A stretch of 61,549 nt of DNA from Pseudomonadota bacterium (GTDB lineage: Bacteria; Desulfobacterota; Desulfobacteria; Desulfobacterales; RPRI01), in the NCBI GenBank assembly GCA_018901125.1, contig JAHIFE010000139.1, forward strand, positions 1 through 61,549, given 5' to 3'. Below the pieces are notes generated by a model that ran no database searches, was not told the origin of the DNA, and saw nothing but the letters and a program-made list of their open reading frames with translations. A program made the position numbers and the translations under genes. This document shows positions 1 through 9,258 of this stretch, one piece after another (the first letter of the stretch is position 1; each line of letters starts with the position of its first letter).

Positions 1-174
1 GAAATATCCGGAGGAGATCCTGCTTTGATAATGAAAGATCCTTATGGAAAAGGCTGGCTTATCGAAATAGAAAAAACAGGCGATACGGATCTTAGTGAGC
101 TGAAGAAGGGTGATGATGATGAGACGAAGGAATGGATAGAGGAACAAGCAGATGATATTGTTCCCATGGCATAG
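1..174 (+). CDS. gcvH: Glycine cleavage H-protein-like lipoyl carrier, C-terminal part
   Basis: The reading frame is open from the window edge, so only the last 57 residues are present. They contain the typical H-protein tail, with DPYGKGWLIEIE matching the conserved 'DPYG.GWL..I' strand after the lipoyl-lysine half. H-proteins carry a lipoyl arm that shuttles aminomethyl groups or other intermediates; the lipoylated lysine itself lies upstream of the window. The acidic tail (residues about 37-57, many D and E) is longer than in ordinary GcvH. The next genes include lipoate attachment, lipoyl synthase and dihydrolipoyl dehydrogenase, which fits a lipoyl carrier. It could be an LbpA-like or other specialised H-protein rather than the glycine-cleavage one; no gcvP or gcvT is visible. 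Confidence 0.8.
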   Translation, partial: EISGGDPALIMKDPYGKGWLIEIEKTGDTDLSELKKGDDDETKEWIEEQADDIVPMA

Positions 175-213
175 GCAACTTATTAAATTAATATTTGATT
201 AGGAGTAATAAAA

Positions 214-1113
214 GTGTTGACGTTTGCTCAGGAACAAAAAACCTATACAATAGGTGATGTAACAATAGGCGGTCAGCCGGGTGAAAATCCAACTGTTCTT
301 ATGGGCAGCATTTTTTACCAGGGACATCGGATTGTAAGTGATTCAGACAAAGGCATATTTGATAAACAAAAAGCAAAAGATCTGCTGGAAAAGGAAGCGG
401 AGATGTCTTCAATTACGGGAAATCCCCGTATTATTGACGTCATTGGCGATACCACACCGGCCTTGATTAATTATCTCGAATTTGTGGCTGCCAATTCCAC
501 CTCGCCTATATTGGTTGATTCACCCATCGCAAAAGTTCGTATGGATGCTATCAGACATTTTGCCAAAACAGAGGTGTTACCGAGATTGATATATAATTCA
601 ATCGAAGACCATCACAGCGAAGAAGAATTAGCCTGTATAAAAGAATGCGGGATCAAGACGGCTGTAATCCTGGCTTTTAATGTAAAGTCTATCAGGCCCA
701 AGAAACGGATTAAATTGCTTGAGGAAAAATTGCTGGGTGCTGCCCAAAGAGCGGGTGTGGAAAATATGCTTATTGATACCGGAGTACTGGACATTCCCAG
801 CATAAGCTGGTCAAGCCAGGCAATCTGGGAAATCAAGAATAAGCTGGGATATCCCGGTGGTTGCGCACCTGCAAATGCATTGTACCAATGGAAGAAGAAA
901 AAACCCAAAGGCAGTCCTGAATTCGAGGTATGCGGAACTTCAAGTTATTTGTTGCCCATCAGTTGGGGTGCGAATTTTATCCTTTACGGTCCGATTGGAA
1001 ATGCTTCCTGGGTTTATCCGGCTTGTGCAACACTGGATGCAATAATCGCCTATGGTGAGCAGGGAAAAGGGATAGATATCAAAAAAGAGCATCCTTTGTA
1101 TCGTATGTTTTAA
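214..1113 (+). CDS. mtrH: MtrH-family (tetrahydromethanopterin/tetrahydrofolate S-methyltransferase subunit H-like) methyltransferase
   Basis: This 299-residue protein resembles MtrH along its length: near the N-terminus are GGQPGENPTVLMGSIFY and a GIFDK segment, followed by SITGNPRIIDVIGDT, all typical of the family's TIM barrel. MtrH proteins move methyl groups between a pterin or folate and a corrinoid protein. Bacterial homologues usually act with corrinoid proteins in methylamine, betaine or O-demethylation pathways. The start is a GTG preceded by AGGAG at 201-205 (spacing 8). It lies 39 bp after the H-protein and 12 bp before the lipoate transferase, so it is probably in one operon with them. 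No corrinoid protein gene is within the window; one would be expected upstream or elsewhere. Family assignment is firm, the substrate is unknown. Confidence 0.85.
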   Translation: MLTFAQEQKTYTIGDVTIGGQPGENPTVLMGSIFYQGHRIVSDSDKGIFDKQKAKDLLEKEAEMSSITGNPRIIDVIGDTTPALINYLEFVAANSTSPILVDSPIAKVRMDAIRHFAKTEVLPRLIYNSIEDHHSEEELACIKECGIKTAVILAFNVKSIRPKKRIKLLEEKLLGAAQRAGVENMLIDTGVLDIPSISWSSQAIWEIKNKLGYPGGCAPANALYQWKKKKPKGSPEFEVCGTSSYLLPISWGANFILYGPIGNASWVYPACATLDAIIAYGEQGKGIDIKKEHPLYRMF

Positions 1114-1125
1114 AGGAAGACAATA

Positions 1126-1962
1126 TTGGCAGACGCGGGGAATGCCTGGCGGTTCATAGATACCGGCATTAATGACGGCTTCATGAACATGGCTATTGAC
1201 GAAGCCATGCTGGAGATGCACCTTCAGGGACAAATTCCTCCTACCATTCGCATATACAGATGGAGCCCGCCAGCTTTGTCTATAGGTTATTTGCAAAGCA
1301 TTGAAAAGGATGTTGACCAAAATAAATGTCTGGAATTGGGCATAGATGTGGTTCGCAGACTTACCGGCGGTCGTGGTGTGCTGCATGGTGATGAATTAAC
1401 TTATTCAGTAATTGCTTCAGGAAAATGCGGATTGCCCGGTACTATATTACAATCTTACCGGATTATCAATGAAGGTTTAATTGCTGCGTACCGCATTCTG
1501 GGATTAGAAGTAAACCTGGTATCAAATGAGAAAGTACTTTCATCTGCTTCTTGTTTTGCAGGAGCTGCAACAGCAGATTTGACCTGCCGCGGGCGAAAAA
1601 TTGCAGGTGGCGCCCAGTTTAGAAGGGGCGATGCAATATTGCAGCATGGCTCTTTGCCTATTGTTCTTGATTTCGATTTATGTATTGCCGTTCACAAATT
1701 TTCAACCCCGGAAATACGCGGCAGAGCATTAAATACTTTACGTAAAAAGGCTACGGATATCAAAACGGCTTTAGGAAAACAAATTGATTGGCAGGAATTG
1801 GTTCATGCACTTTTTGCAGGATTCCAAAAATCATTGGGAATTAAACTTTACAAAGACAGATTAACATCTGCCGAGATTGAACTGAGCCGGAAGCTGGTGA
1901 AAGAAAAATATTGCACTACCGCCTGGAATGATTTTGGAGTGTGTAATGGTAAAAGAAGATAG
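1126..1962 (+). CDS. Lipoate-protein ligase A / LipM-type octanoyltransferase
   Basis: A 278-residue member of the BPL/LplA/LipB cofactor-transferase family. Visible motifs are RRLTGGRGVLHGDELTYS (about residues 77-94), GRKIAGGAQ with the conserved lysine near 158, and LQHGSL near 172. A cysteine at about residue 143 (SASCFAG) sits where LipM octanoyltransferases have their catalytic Cys, so it may transfer octanoate from acyl carrier protein to an H-protein rather than ligate free lipoate. The start is TTG with AAGGAAG 6 bp upstream. It overlaps the lipA start by 17 bp, which suggests translational coupling: octanoylation here, sulfur insertion by LipA next. The H-protein encoded at the window start is the obvious acceptor. 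LipM versus LplA is not settled by sequence alone. Confidence 0.85.
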   Translation: MADAGNAWRFIDTGINDGFMNMAIDEAMLEMHLQGQIPPTIRIYRWSPPALSIGYLQSIEKDVDQNKCLELGIDVVRRLTGGRGVLHGDELTYSVIASGKCGLPGTILQSYRIINEGLIAAYRILGLEVNLVSNEKVLSSASCFAGAATADLTCRGRKIAGGAQFRRGDAILQHGSLPIVLDFDLCIAVHKFSTPEIRGRALNTLRKKATDIKTALGKQIDWQELVHALFAGFQKSLGIKLYKDRLTSAEIELSRKLVKEKYCTTAWNDFGVCNGKRR

Positions 1963-2860
1963 CATTACTTCGCTGAGAATGCCTGCATGGCTTGTAAAAC
2001 CATTTCCTAAAAAAGCAAGTCAGGTTGGAGTCGGAAAGATTTTATCACGATGGCGGCTAAATACCGTTTGCAGGAGCGCCCAATGTCCCAATTTATGTGA
2101 GTGTTACTCACAGGGGACGGCAACATTTATGATTATGGGTGATATCTGTACCAGAAATTGTATGTTTTGCGCAGTTTCAGGCGGCATTCCCGGATCTTTG
2201 GAAGCAGATGAACCGGTAAGAGTAGCACTTGCAGTAAAAGATATGGGGCTAAGCCATATCGTAGTTACCTCAGTAACAAGAGATGATTTGCCGGATGGCG
2301 GTGCTATGCACTTTGCTGCAACTATTAATGCTATTCGAAAGGTTAATCCCGACACTACGGTTGAAGTACTGGTGCCCGATTTTAAAGGATCTCAGACTTG
2401 CGTTGAAACAGTTGTGAAAGCAGTACCCGACATCTTTGCTCATAATCTTGAAACGGTGCCAGGCTTGTATAAGAACGTTCGTCCAATGGCGGATTACCGT
2501 CGTTCTCTTGAAGTATTGAAGTCAGCGAAAGACTTAAATAAAGGCATATATACAAAATCCGGCATAATGCTGGGTTTGGGAGAGACGGAAGCAGAAATTA
2601 TTGCTGTGATGCAGGATCTTCGTATAATAGACTGTGATTTTCTTACTTTGGGACAATATCTGAGTCCTTCAGAGGATCATCTTCCGGTGAATAAATTTAT
2701 TTCACCTGAAAAGTTTGAGGATCTGGCACAGATAGGTCAAAAGATGGGATTTAGCGGAGTAGCCGCCGGGCCTTTTGTGCGCAGTTCGTATCACGCTAAA
2801 GAATTATTAAACATGAAAGAAGCAAGCATTCAAAGCCCGGATTGCAGCTTAGCTGTTTGA
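1946..2860 (+). CDS. lipA: Lipoyl synthase
   Basis: Radical-SAM enzyme of 304 residues that inserts two sulfurs into protein-bound octanoate. Both iron-sulfur sites are present: the auxiliary cluster C-x4-C-x5-C (C42, C47, C53 in VCRSAQCPNLCEC) and the radical-SAM C-x3-C-x2-C (C68, C72, C75 in CTRNCMFC). The C-terminal RSSY motif, which supplies a ligand to the auxiliary cluster, is also there (FVRSSYHA). I chose ATG 1946 because GGAG at 1936-1939 is well spaced; an in-frame ATG at 1928 would add six residues and deepen the overlap with the upstream gene. Located directly after the octanoyltransferase, as the pathway order predicts. Confidence 0.95.
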   Translation: MVKEDSITSLRMPAWLVKPFPKKASQVGVGKILSRWRLNTVCRSAQCPNLCECYSQGTATFMIMGDICTRNCMFCAVSGGIPGSLEADEPVRVALAVKDMGLSHIVVTSVTRDDLPDGGAMHFAATINAIRKVNPDTTVEVLVPDFKGSQTCVETVVKAVPDIFAHNLETVPGLYKNVRPMADYRRSLEVLKSAKDLNKGIYTKSGIMLGLGETEAEIIAVMQDLRIIDCDFLTLGQYLSPSEDHLPVNKFISPEKFEDLAQIGQKMGFSGVAAGPFVRSSYHAKELLNMKEASIQSPDCSLAV

Positions 2861-2965
2861 AGGTTCAGGGAGTTTCTTAAATTCCCATGATCGATTAATA
2901 TTATGCGTTATTTTTTGCATGTATGTATAACTATATAACTAAAATCATAAAAGAGGAGAGACGAT

Positions 2966-4210
2966 ATGATTAAACTTGGAAAGATGGAAAATGCCGGCCC
3001 GTATTACGGGAAAACACTCGAGGAATTAGAGAAAGCGGATCTGGGGTGGAGTCCGGAAGAAGAAAGAGAAATTGAGCGCTATTGTGAGCAAATTCACGCA
3101 AACTGCCAGGAAGAAGAAATGACGCCCATGGAGCGCTACAAGGCTACTTTTGCCGGTAAGGAAAGAGACCGTGCTATGATAGAGGTGGATTATTTTGCCA
3201 CATATGCAGTAAGAATTCTTGACTGTTTTGCCGGCGCATTAAAGCCTCTTGATGCTTACCAATTACCCAAATTATTGGTTAAATCCCATTTGGCAACAAC
3301 AGCCAGGTTCAAGACTGATACTCTTTTCTGTGGTCCGCTCTCTTATGGCGAAAATTTGTTCGGCTGTGATTCAAAAATTATAGACTACGGCAATCCGGTA
3401 CATATCGGAGACCCGCCGATAAAAACCGTTGAAGACCTTGAAGGTTTGGATGTTCCCGATCCGGACAAACATGCTATGTACCCTCAATATTTATGGTGGC
3501 TGAGAGAATCAAGAAGGATATTTGATAAATATGGTCTAAGCGATCTTATCCCGATCGAAGGCTCCCATTGTCACGGTCCGGACGGTTTTACTGCCGGGCA
3601 TTTATTGGGCTATAACCAGATGATGAAAGCCTTACGCAAAAATCCTGAACTTGTTCAGAAAACAATTAAATTAGCCACCGAATGGCAGATAAAGCTTGGT
3701 ATTGCTGTAACAAATCTTGGTAAGGTCGATTACAGTTATCAGTGCGGCAGTATGGGCTTTGTTCCTCACATAGAGAAGAATTTATGGATTGCTGATGAAT
3801 ACAGAGAAATCGGAAACGCAATAAAAGCGGCAATTCCTGCAGAAAATCCGATCGTATACGCCTGGGCAATGGAAGGCTGCGTTGAATGGCTGCCAACCGT
3901 ATGGGAGAAAAACGTAGCAGGTCCGGGAAGTTTTGACGGCATTATGGTAACCGGTGATATCACGAGTTATCAAAAAATATATGATTTCTGCCAGGAACAC
4001 GACATGTATGGGTCTGCTGCCCCATCTGACAGATTAATGGTAAGTGGTCCGTTATCAGAAGTTGAGGCCGAAGTTAAAGGACGCTGTGATTGTATAAAGA
4101 AATCACGTACAAATAAGTGTACTCTTTCAATAGGCGCTGTCGATTATTATACATCTCCCGAACATCTTGATTTTACAATAAATGCAGCGAAGAAACACGG
4201 GAAATTCTAA
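2966..4210 (+). CDS. Uroporphyrinogen decarboxylase-fold (MtaA/MtbA-type) methyltransferase-like protein
   Basis: A 414-residue protein of the UroD superfamily. The N-terminal MTPMERYKATFAG and the central IEGSHCHGPDGFTAG and GSMGFVPH segments fit the corrinoid methyltransferase branch (MtaA, MtbA and relatives) rather than heme biosynthesis. Several Cys and His residues that could bind a methyl-transfer zinc are visible, but I cannot assign the ligands. It has a strong Shine-Dalgarno (AGAGGAGAG) before ATG 2966. It follows lipA by about 105 bp and precedes dihydrolipoyl dehydrogenase; with MtrH upstream and a RACo-type activator downstream it probably acts in corrinoid-dependent methyl transfer. 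Substrate unknown. Confidence 0.75.
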   Translation: MIKLGKMENAGPYYGKTLEELEKADLGWSPEEEREIERYCEQIHANCQEEEMTPMERYKATFAGKERDRAMIEVDYFATYAVRILDCFAGALKPLDAYQLPKLLVKSHLATTARFKTDTLFCGPLSYGENLFGCDSKIIDYGNPVHIGDPPIKTVEDLEGLDVPDPDKHAMYPQYLWWLRESRRIFDKYGLSDLIPIEGSHCHGPDGFTAGHLLGYNQMMKALRKNPELVQKTIKLATEWQIKLGIAVTNLGKVDYSYQCGSMGFVPHIEKNLWIADEYREIGNAIKAAIPAENPIVYAWAMEGCVEWLPTVWEKNVAGPGSFDGIMVTGDITSYQKIYDFCQEHDMYGSAAPSDRLMVSGPLSEVEAEVKGRCDCIKKSRTNKCTLSIGAVDYYTSPEHLDFTINAAKKHGKF

Positions 4211-4272
4211 ATCCTATGCTATAGCTCCTGCTTTGCAAGGAAGAATTATAAAAGTTATACTGTAGTATTTAT

Positions 4273-4330
4273 ACCTCCTTTTGAGATAAGAAAACAGTGT
4301 TGATTCTGTGGCCGGAACTCAAAAGGAGGT
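4273..4330. promoter_or_regulatory. Inverted repeat pairing a Shine-Dalgarno-like and an anti-Shine-Dalgarno-like sequence
   Basis: ACCTCCTTTTGAG (4273-4285) is the perfect reverse complement of CTCAAAAGGAGGT (4318-4330), with a 32-nt loop and partly matching A/T flanks. The right arm contains AAGGAGG, a strong ribosome-binding sequence, but it lies about 32 nt before the lpd ATG at 4362, which has its own weaker GAGAGG. It could be a leader RNA structure, an attenuator, or a processing site between the methyltransferase gene and lpd. No long U-run follows, so a simple terminator is less likely. Confidence 0.45.
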
Positions 4331-4361
4331 AAATATAAGCTTTGTATTATGAGAGGATTAA

Positions 4362-5756
4362 ATGGAAACTAATAAAGATGTCGTTGTTATAGGCGGAGGT
4401 CCAGGAGGATATGTAGCAGCAATCAGAGCGGCGCAACTTGGCGCATCAACGGCACTAATAGAAAAAGAAGAGCTGGGCGGCACCTGCTTAAATGTCGGTT
4501 GTATTCCCACCAAAGCTTTTGCTAAAATCGCTGAGCTTTACGGCAAGATGAAAAAGAGTAATGAAATGGGCATTAATGTTGAAGGCATTTCTTTGGATTT
4601 TCAGGCCATGCAGGCACACAAACAAAAGGTTGTAAAAACCCTTAAGGGAGGAATTGCTTACCTTCTTGAGGAAAGCAATGTGCAAGTTATTCAGGGCAAA
4701 GCCGACTTAACCGGCCCCCAAAAAGTTACAGTTACGTCAAAAGATGGTCAAACTCAGATAATCAACGCCTCACATATAATTATAGCAACCGGTGCAAAGC
4801 CTATGGAATTGCCCGGACTGGAATTTGATGGCGATAAAATATTAAACAGCACTGATATGTTGCAGCTTGAAGAAATCCCCGAATCACTTATCGTTGTGGG
4901 CGGTGGAATTATCGGAATTGAACTGGCATGCATCTATGCGCAGTTCGGCACCAAAGTTACTATGGTTGAAATCATGCCGGAACTCCTGCCTTTTTGTGAT
5001 GCAAAAGTCACATCATTGTTAAAATCCGAGCTTACTGCAAAGGGTGTGTCCATAAGTATAAAGACAAAAGTAATAAAACATGAAAGAGATGAAAAGACAA
5101 TTACTGCCACGCTGCAAAAGGGAGAAAAGGTTTGGGAAGTAAAAGCTGATAAGATGCTGGTTGCCGCTGGACGCAAGCCTTTTATCGGCGTCGGAGGCAT
5201 TGAATCTCTGGGGATAGAAACTAATAACGGAGCCATTGTTGTTAATGAATACCTCGAAACAAATGTTTCCGGCATTTATGCCATAGGAGATGTAATCGGA
5301 GGGTACCAGTTGGCTCATGTTGCAAGCCATGAAGGTACAACGGCTGCAGAAAACTGCATGGGACATAAGAAAAAAATGGATTACCGGGTAGTGCCCAATT
5401 GCATATATACGGTTCCTGAAGTTGGAATGGTCGGCATAAACGAAAAACAGGCCAAGGAACAATACTCGGAAGTTCAGGTCGGCTCATTTCCTTTTTCCGC
5501 CTGCGGCAAGGCAGTTGCAAGCGGGGACACAAAAGGTTTTGTGAAAATTATTGCCGATAAAGAATCCGGCAAAATAGTAGGAACCTTTATAATTGGAGGT
5601 ACGGCTACGGATATGATCCATGAGGCGGCCTTAGCCATGCAAAAGGGCGTTACTATTGAAGAGATAATAGAGACTATACACGCACATCCGACATTAAGTG
5701 AGTCTTTCCACGAGGCGGCAATGATTGCAGCCAAGAGGCCACTGCATTTTATGTAG
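4362..5756 (+). CDS. lpdA: Dihydrolipoyl dehydrogenase
   Basis: 464-residue flavoprotein that reoxidises dihydrolipoyl groups with NAD+. Seen in order: FAD-binding GGGPGGY (residues 11-17), the redox-active disulfide GGTCLNVGCIPTK with C42 and C47, an NAD-binding GGGIIGIE near 187, the second FAD motif SGIYAIGD, and the C-terminal catalytic HPTLSE (H442, E447). All key residues are intact and the length is normal. It lies between a UroD-type methyltransferase and a corrinoid activator, not beside gcvP/gcvT or a 2-oxoacid dehydrogenase, which makes the local H-protein its likely partner. The activator gene starts 13 bp after the stop. Confidence 0.93.
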   Translation: METNKDVVVIGGGPGGYVAAIRAAQLGASTALIEKEELGGTCLNVGCIPTKAFAKIAELYGKMKKSNEMGINVEGISLDFQAMQAHKQKVVKTLKGGIAYLLEESNVQVIQGKADLTGPQKVTVTSKDGQTQIINASHIIIATGAKPMELPGLEFDGDKILNSTDMLQLEEIPESLIVVGGGIIGIELACIYAQFGTKVTMVEIMPELLPFCDAKVTSLLKSELTAKGVSISIKTKVIKHERDEKTITATLQKGEKVWEVKADKMLVAAGRKPFIGVGGIESLGIETNNGAIVVNEYLETNVSGIYAIGDVIGGYQLAHVASHEGTTAAENCMGHKKKMDYRVVPNCIYTVPEVGMVGINEKQAKEQYSEVQVGSFPFSACGKAVASGDTKGFVKIIADKESGKIVGTFIIGGTATDMIHEAALAMQKGVTIEEIIETIHAHPTLSESFHEAAMIAAKRPLHFM

Positions 5757-5769
5757 TTTGAGGCATTAA

Positions 5770-7569
5770 ATGAGTAGTATAGTATTTGAACCGATAAACA
5801 AACGAGTTCACTGTTCGGAAGGAATAACTATTGCCGAAGTTGCCCGTTATGCCGGAGTAAGTCTGGTTTCCTCCTGCGGAAGCCAGGGTACCTGCGGTAA
5901 ATGCAGGGTCTTTATTATTTCCGGCCGTGTATCTCCTTTAACGATTGAAGAAAAAGAGAAGCTAAGCGCAAAAGATATCGAACGTGGCTGCCGCCTGGCA
6001 TGTCTGACAAGGGTTTATGACGAAGTTAAGGTAAAAATTCCACCCAAAAGTCTGATCAGTTCACAACGGTTGCAGGTTGCCGGTAACGGCATGACAGCAG
6101 CCATAAATGCTGTTGTAAAAAGATATGACATAACACTCTCACCTCCCGATATGCTTGACCAAAAATCCGATCAAACGGCGCTTCTTGCGTATCTGGACAG
6201 TCAGTACGGATTAAAAGATTTACAGATTGATCTGTCGGCACAACGCAAGCTTTCCCAAGTTCTGCGTGCAAATGAATGGAAGGCTCAGATAGTATTGCGT
6301 GGCCGGGAAATAATTATGGCCGTAGAGTCAGGGAAAAGATTGCTTGGCTTAGCAGTGGATCTGGGAACAACAAAGATAGCAGCTTATCTGGCTGATCTTG
6401 AAACAGGTGAGATTCTGGCGGCAAAAGCTGTAGTAAACCGTCAGATGGCATATGGACAGGATCTGATGGCCCGTCTGAATCATGCCATGGGCAAAGAAGC
6501 CGAAACACTAAGACAGGCTGCTGCCGATGATATCAACCAGTTGGTAAGCGAACTATGTAAAGGAACAGACCTTTCCGGTGACCAAATCATAGAAGCTGTT
6601 GTTGTGGGCAATACTGCCATGCATCATCTTTTTCTGGGTTTGCCTGTCAGGCAGTTGGCGCTGGCACCCTATATACCGGCTGTAAGCGATTCTATGGATA
6701 TTAAAGCAAGAGATTTAGGCCTTGCCATTGCCCCCGGTGCATATGTCCATCTTTTGCCCAATATTGCCGGATTTGTGGGAGCCGACCATGTTGCAGTGCT
6801 TCTTGCAACCGGAATCTATAATACTGAAAAAACGACAATCGGAATAGATATAGGCACAAATACTGAAATAAGTCTTGCAGTAAAAGATCGCCTGCTTTCA
6901 ACGTCCTGTGCATCCGGTCCTGCTTTTGAAGGGGCCCATATAAAATATGGTATGCGGGCGGAAGGCGGAGCTATAGAAAAAGTTAAAATAACCGGTTCAT
7001 CGGTAGAAATCAGAACCATAAACAACGAGCCCCCCGTCGGCATATGCGGTTCAGGTATCTTAGATGTGGTTGCTCAACTACGAAAAGCCGGTATCATTGA
7101 TCGTATGGGCAAAATGCTTGCTCATCCGCGTATTCGGGCCAGTGAAAAAGGTCAGGAATTTGTTCTTGTGTACGAAAAAGAAAGCAAAAGTGTTAATGAT
7201 ATCACCATAACCGAAACGGACATAAGTGAAATACTTATGGCTAAAGCAGCCATAGGTGCTGCTCTAAATATTCTTCTGGAAGAAACAAAACTGACATGGG
7301 ATGAGGTTGACGAAATTTTGATCGCTGGCGCTTTCGGCAGCTACATAGATGTAGCAAGCGCCATAGAGATCGGGATGTTTGCAGCTGTTCCCATGAATCG
7401 GTTTTCCCAGATAGGAAATGCCGCAGGTACCGGAGCCAAATTAGCACTTTTATCAAAAGAACAGCGGGAGTTATCAATGGCTATCACCCGCAAGGCAAGC
7501 TATGTGGAGCTGACTAATCATCCTCAGTATTTGCGCAAATTCTCCCGCGCAATCCGGCTCCCGGCATAA
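5770..7569 (+). CDS. RACo-type corrinoid protein reductive activator (2Fe-2S ferredoxin plus ASKHA ATPase domain)
   Basis: 599 residues. The N-terminal plant-type 2Fe-2S domain has C36, C42, C45 and C78 (SSCGSQGTCGKC and GCRLACL). A linker leads to a C-terminal ASKHA-fold region with two phosphate-binding motifs, LAVDLGTTKIAAY near residue 194 and IGIDIGTNTEI near 356, and GICGSGILD near 418. This is the architecture of RACo/RamA-like activators (DUF4445 family) that reduce inactive cob(II)alamin to cob(I)alamin at the cost of ATP. Its presence implies that a corrinoid methyl carrier works with the MtrH-like and UroD-like proteins. RACo-like rather than RamA-like because the iron-sulfur domain is N-terminal 2Fe-2S and not C-terminal 4Fe-4S. 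Confidence 0.88.
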   Translation: MSSIVFEPINKRVHCSEGITIAEVARYAGVSLVSSCGSQGTCGKCRVFIISGRVSPLTIEEKEKLSAKDIERGCRLACLTRVYDEVKVKIPPKSLISSQRLQVAGNGMTAAINAVVKRYDITLSPPDMLDQKSDQTALLAYLDSQYGLKDLQIDLSAQRKLSQVLRANEWKAQIVLRGREIIMAVESGKRLLGLAVDLGTTKIAAYLADLETGEILAAKAVVNRQMAYGQDLMARLNHAMGKEAETLRQAAADDINQLVSELCKGTDLSGDQIIEAVVVGNTAMHHLFLGLPVRQLALAPYIPAVSDSMDIKARDLGLAIAPGAYVHLLPNIAGFVGADHVAVLLATGIYNTEKTTIGIDIGTNTEISLAVKDRLLSTSCASGPAFEGAHIKYGMRAEGGAIEKVKITGSSVEIRTINNEPPVGICGSGILDVVAQLRKAGIIDRMGKMLAHPRIRASEKGQEFVLVYEKESKSVNDITITETDISEILMAKAAIGAALNILLEETKLTWDEVDEILIAGAFGSYIDVASAIEIGMFAAVPMNRFSQIGNAAGTGAKLALLSKEQRELSMAITRKASYVELTNHPQYLRKFSRAIRLPA

Positions 7570-7632
7570 AAGAGAATAGCTCATAAGTTCATGAGCTGAT
7601 GAGTTGATAAGAAAAAAAGGTGTTTAATTAAT

Positions 7633-8244
7633 ATGGATCAGAAAACAGAAGAGAATTTGAGCACCTTATGCGAAGAGGCTAAAAAATTAGGTGCAATTGA
7701 TGCAAAAGCCATCAAAGCATCCGATATTATTGTTGACCCCAGAGTTAATTTGAAATGCCGGGTGCCCATATGTGGTTTTTATGGTAATAGTTTTATGTGT
7801 CCTCCCCATGTAATGAGTGCTTCCGAATTTCAGGAAATAGTATCCAAATATTCTTATGCAGTTATTATTCAAGACGTAAAGTCTTTTAAAGATGATGTAA
7901 CGCAAAATAAAGATGATTTTGCCGAAGTATTTAAGGATAAGAGTTACCAGAAGTCTTTGCTCTCAGCAGCAAAAGAATTTGGTGAAATAATAAATAAAAT
8001 AGAAAGCAAGTGCTTTGGTTTGGGATACCGTTTTGCGGCAGGTTTTGGCGCAGGTACTTGCGGGCTATGTGAAGAGTGTGCGGTAAAAATCCCCGGAGAA
8101 ACTTGCAGGCATCCGTTTAAAGCCAGACCATCTATGGAAGCAGTAGGTATAGATGTGTTTAGTACAGCTGAAAGGGCCGGATTCAAAGCCGATACGCCCA
8201 CAATGGATAAAGTAACAATTTATGGGATTGTTTTAGTTAATTAA
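7633..8244 (+). CDS. DUF2284 cysteine-rich metal-binding protein
   Basis: 203-residue soluble protein matching the DUF2284 pattern. Cysteines cluster in three places: CRVPICGFYGNSFMCPPH (about residues 42-60), a C-x2-C-x2-C group near residues 142-149 (CGLCEEC), and a final ETCRHPFKARPSMEA. Such spacing suggests an iron-sulfur or other metal site. Function is not established; family members are often found near methyltransferase and corrinoid genes in anaerobes. It follows the corrinoid activator by 63 bp, where a small hairpin (AGCTCAT/ATGAGCT, 7578-7597) sits, and precedes the MoxR gene by about 50 bp. A role in metal or redox maintenance of the methyltransferase system is inference. Confidence 0.7.
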   Translation: MDQKTEENLSTLCEEAKKLGAIDAKAIKASDIIVDPRVNLKCRVPICGFYGNSFMCPPHVMSASEFQEIVSKYSYAVIIQDVKSFKDDVTQNKDDFAEVFKDKSYQKSLLSAAKEFGEIINKIESKCFGLGYRFAAGFGAGTCGLCEECAVKIPGETCRHPFKARPSMEAVGIDVFSTAERAGFKADTPTMDKVTIYGIVLVN

Positions 8245-8293
8245 TTTTTGATATCATGATTGATATTTATAAGCTCATGGAAAGTTAAACTAA

Positions 8294-9235
8294 ATGCATG
8301 ATACTATAGCACAAATACAGCAATTGCACAGTATTATAGGCAGAGAAGAGGAATTGGAATTGTCCTTGATAGCAGCCGGGGCTGGAAAGCATATTCTTCT
8401 ATCCGGTACTGTAGGTGTCGGTAAAACAACAATTGCTATGGCTGTTGCATCTCACCTTGGAAGAAACTGCCTGAGAATAGACGGAGATGAACGTTATACC
8501 GAACAAAAACTGGCAGGATGGTTTGATCCGCCTCTTGTTATGGCAAAGGGCTATACGAAGGAAGCCTTTATACAGGGGGCTCTGACCTTGACTATGGAAG
8601 AAGGCTCCATTCTGTTGCTAAATGAATTAAACCGGATGCCGGAAGGAACCCAGAATGTTCTTCTTTCCGCTATGGATGAGAAGAAGATCTATATCCCGAA
8701 ATACGGCAAAGTGGAAGGCAAAGAAGGATTTCTGATTATTGCAACACAGAATCCCGATGAATATATAGGCACATCACAGTTAAGCGAGGCGCTGAAAGAT
8801 CGTTTTATATGTATCACACTCTTTAATCAGAATGAAGATGAGGAAATTGAGATTGTAAAGCTTCGTTCCAGGTGCCCCGACGAACAAATCATTACTCTTT
8901 CAGTAATTTTTACACGGCTAACCAGAGATAAACAGGCCATAAGACGTGGTTCGTCGATCCGCGGCGCCATTGATCTTGCTGATATATTTTACAGCGCCAA
9001 TAAATCATTTAACGATAATCCCGAAGCCTGGGTAAAATGCGCAAAGCTTGCTTTTTCCACAAAGATAGAGCTTAACGATTTCTCTCATGAAAATTTTCTT
9101 GAGCTTCTTAAAAAACTTGCGCTCATGTCCTTAGAAAAATATAAGCAGCGCTTAACTTCGCCAAAGCGTGATGTATCAGCTAATACAACTGCTACCCTCT
9201 CCGATTTCGACGGGGATCAAAAAAAAAATTATTAA
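8294..9235 (+). CDS. MoxR-family AAA+ ATPase
   Basis: 313 residues. The Walker A motif GTVGVGKTT is near residue 38, the Walker B region GSILLLNELNRMPEG near 105, and a sensor-like IIATQNPDEYIG near 148, followed by the arginine-containing LSEALKDRF. MoxR ATPases act as chaperones that insert cofactors or activate metalloenzymes, usually with a VWA-domain partner, and one is encoded directly downstream. The coding region ends in a run of ten A residues (9219-9228), after which the downstream gene's frame is open in the -1 frame. The role here could be maturation of the methyltransferase or corrinoid machinery; this is inferred from position. Confidence 0.85.
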   Translation: MHDTIAQIQQLHSIIGREEELELSLIAAGAGKHILLSGTVGVGKTTIAMAVASHLGRNCLRIDGDERYTEQKLAGWFDPPLVMAKGYTKEAFIQGALTLTMEEGSILLLNELNRMPEGTQNVLLSAMDEKKIYIPKYGKVEGKEGFLIIATQNPDEYIGTSQLSEALKDRFICITLFNQNEDEEIEIVKLRSRCPDEQIITLSVIFTRLTRDKQAIRRGSSIRGAIDLADIFYSANKSFNDNPEAWVKCAKLAFSTKIELNDFSHENFLELLKKLALMSLEKYKQRLTSPKRDVSANTTATLSDFDGDQKKNY

Positions 9236-9258
9236 TTGATGTTGATGATCAAAAATTT

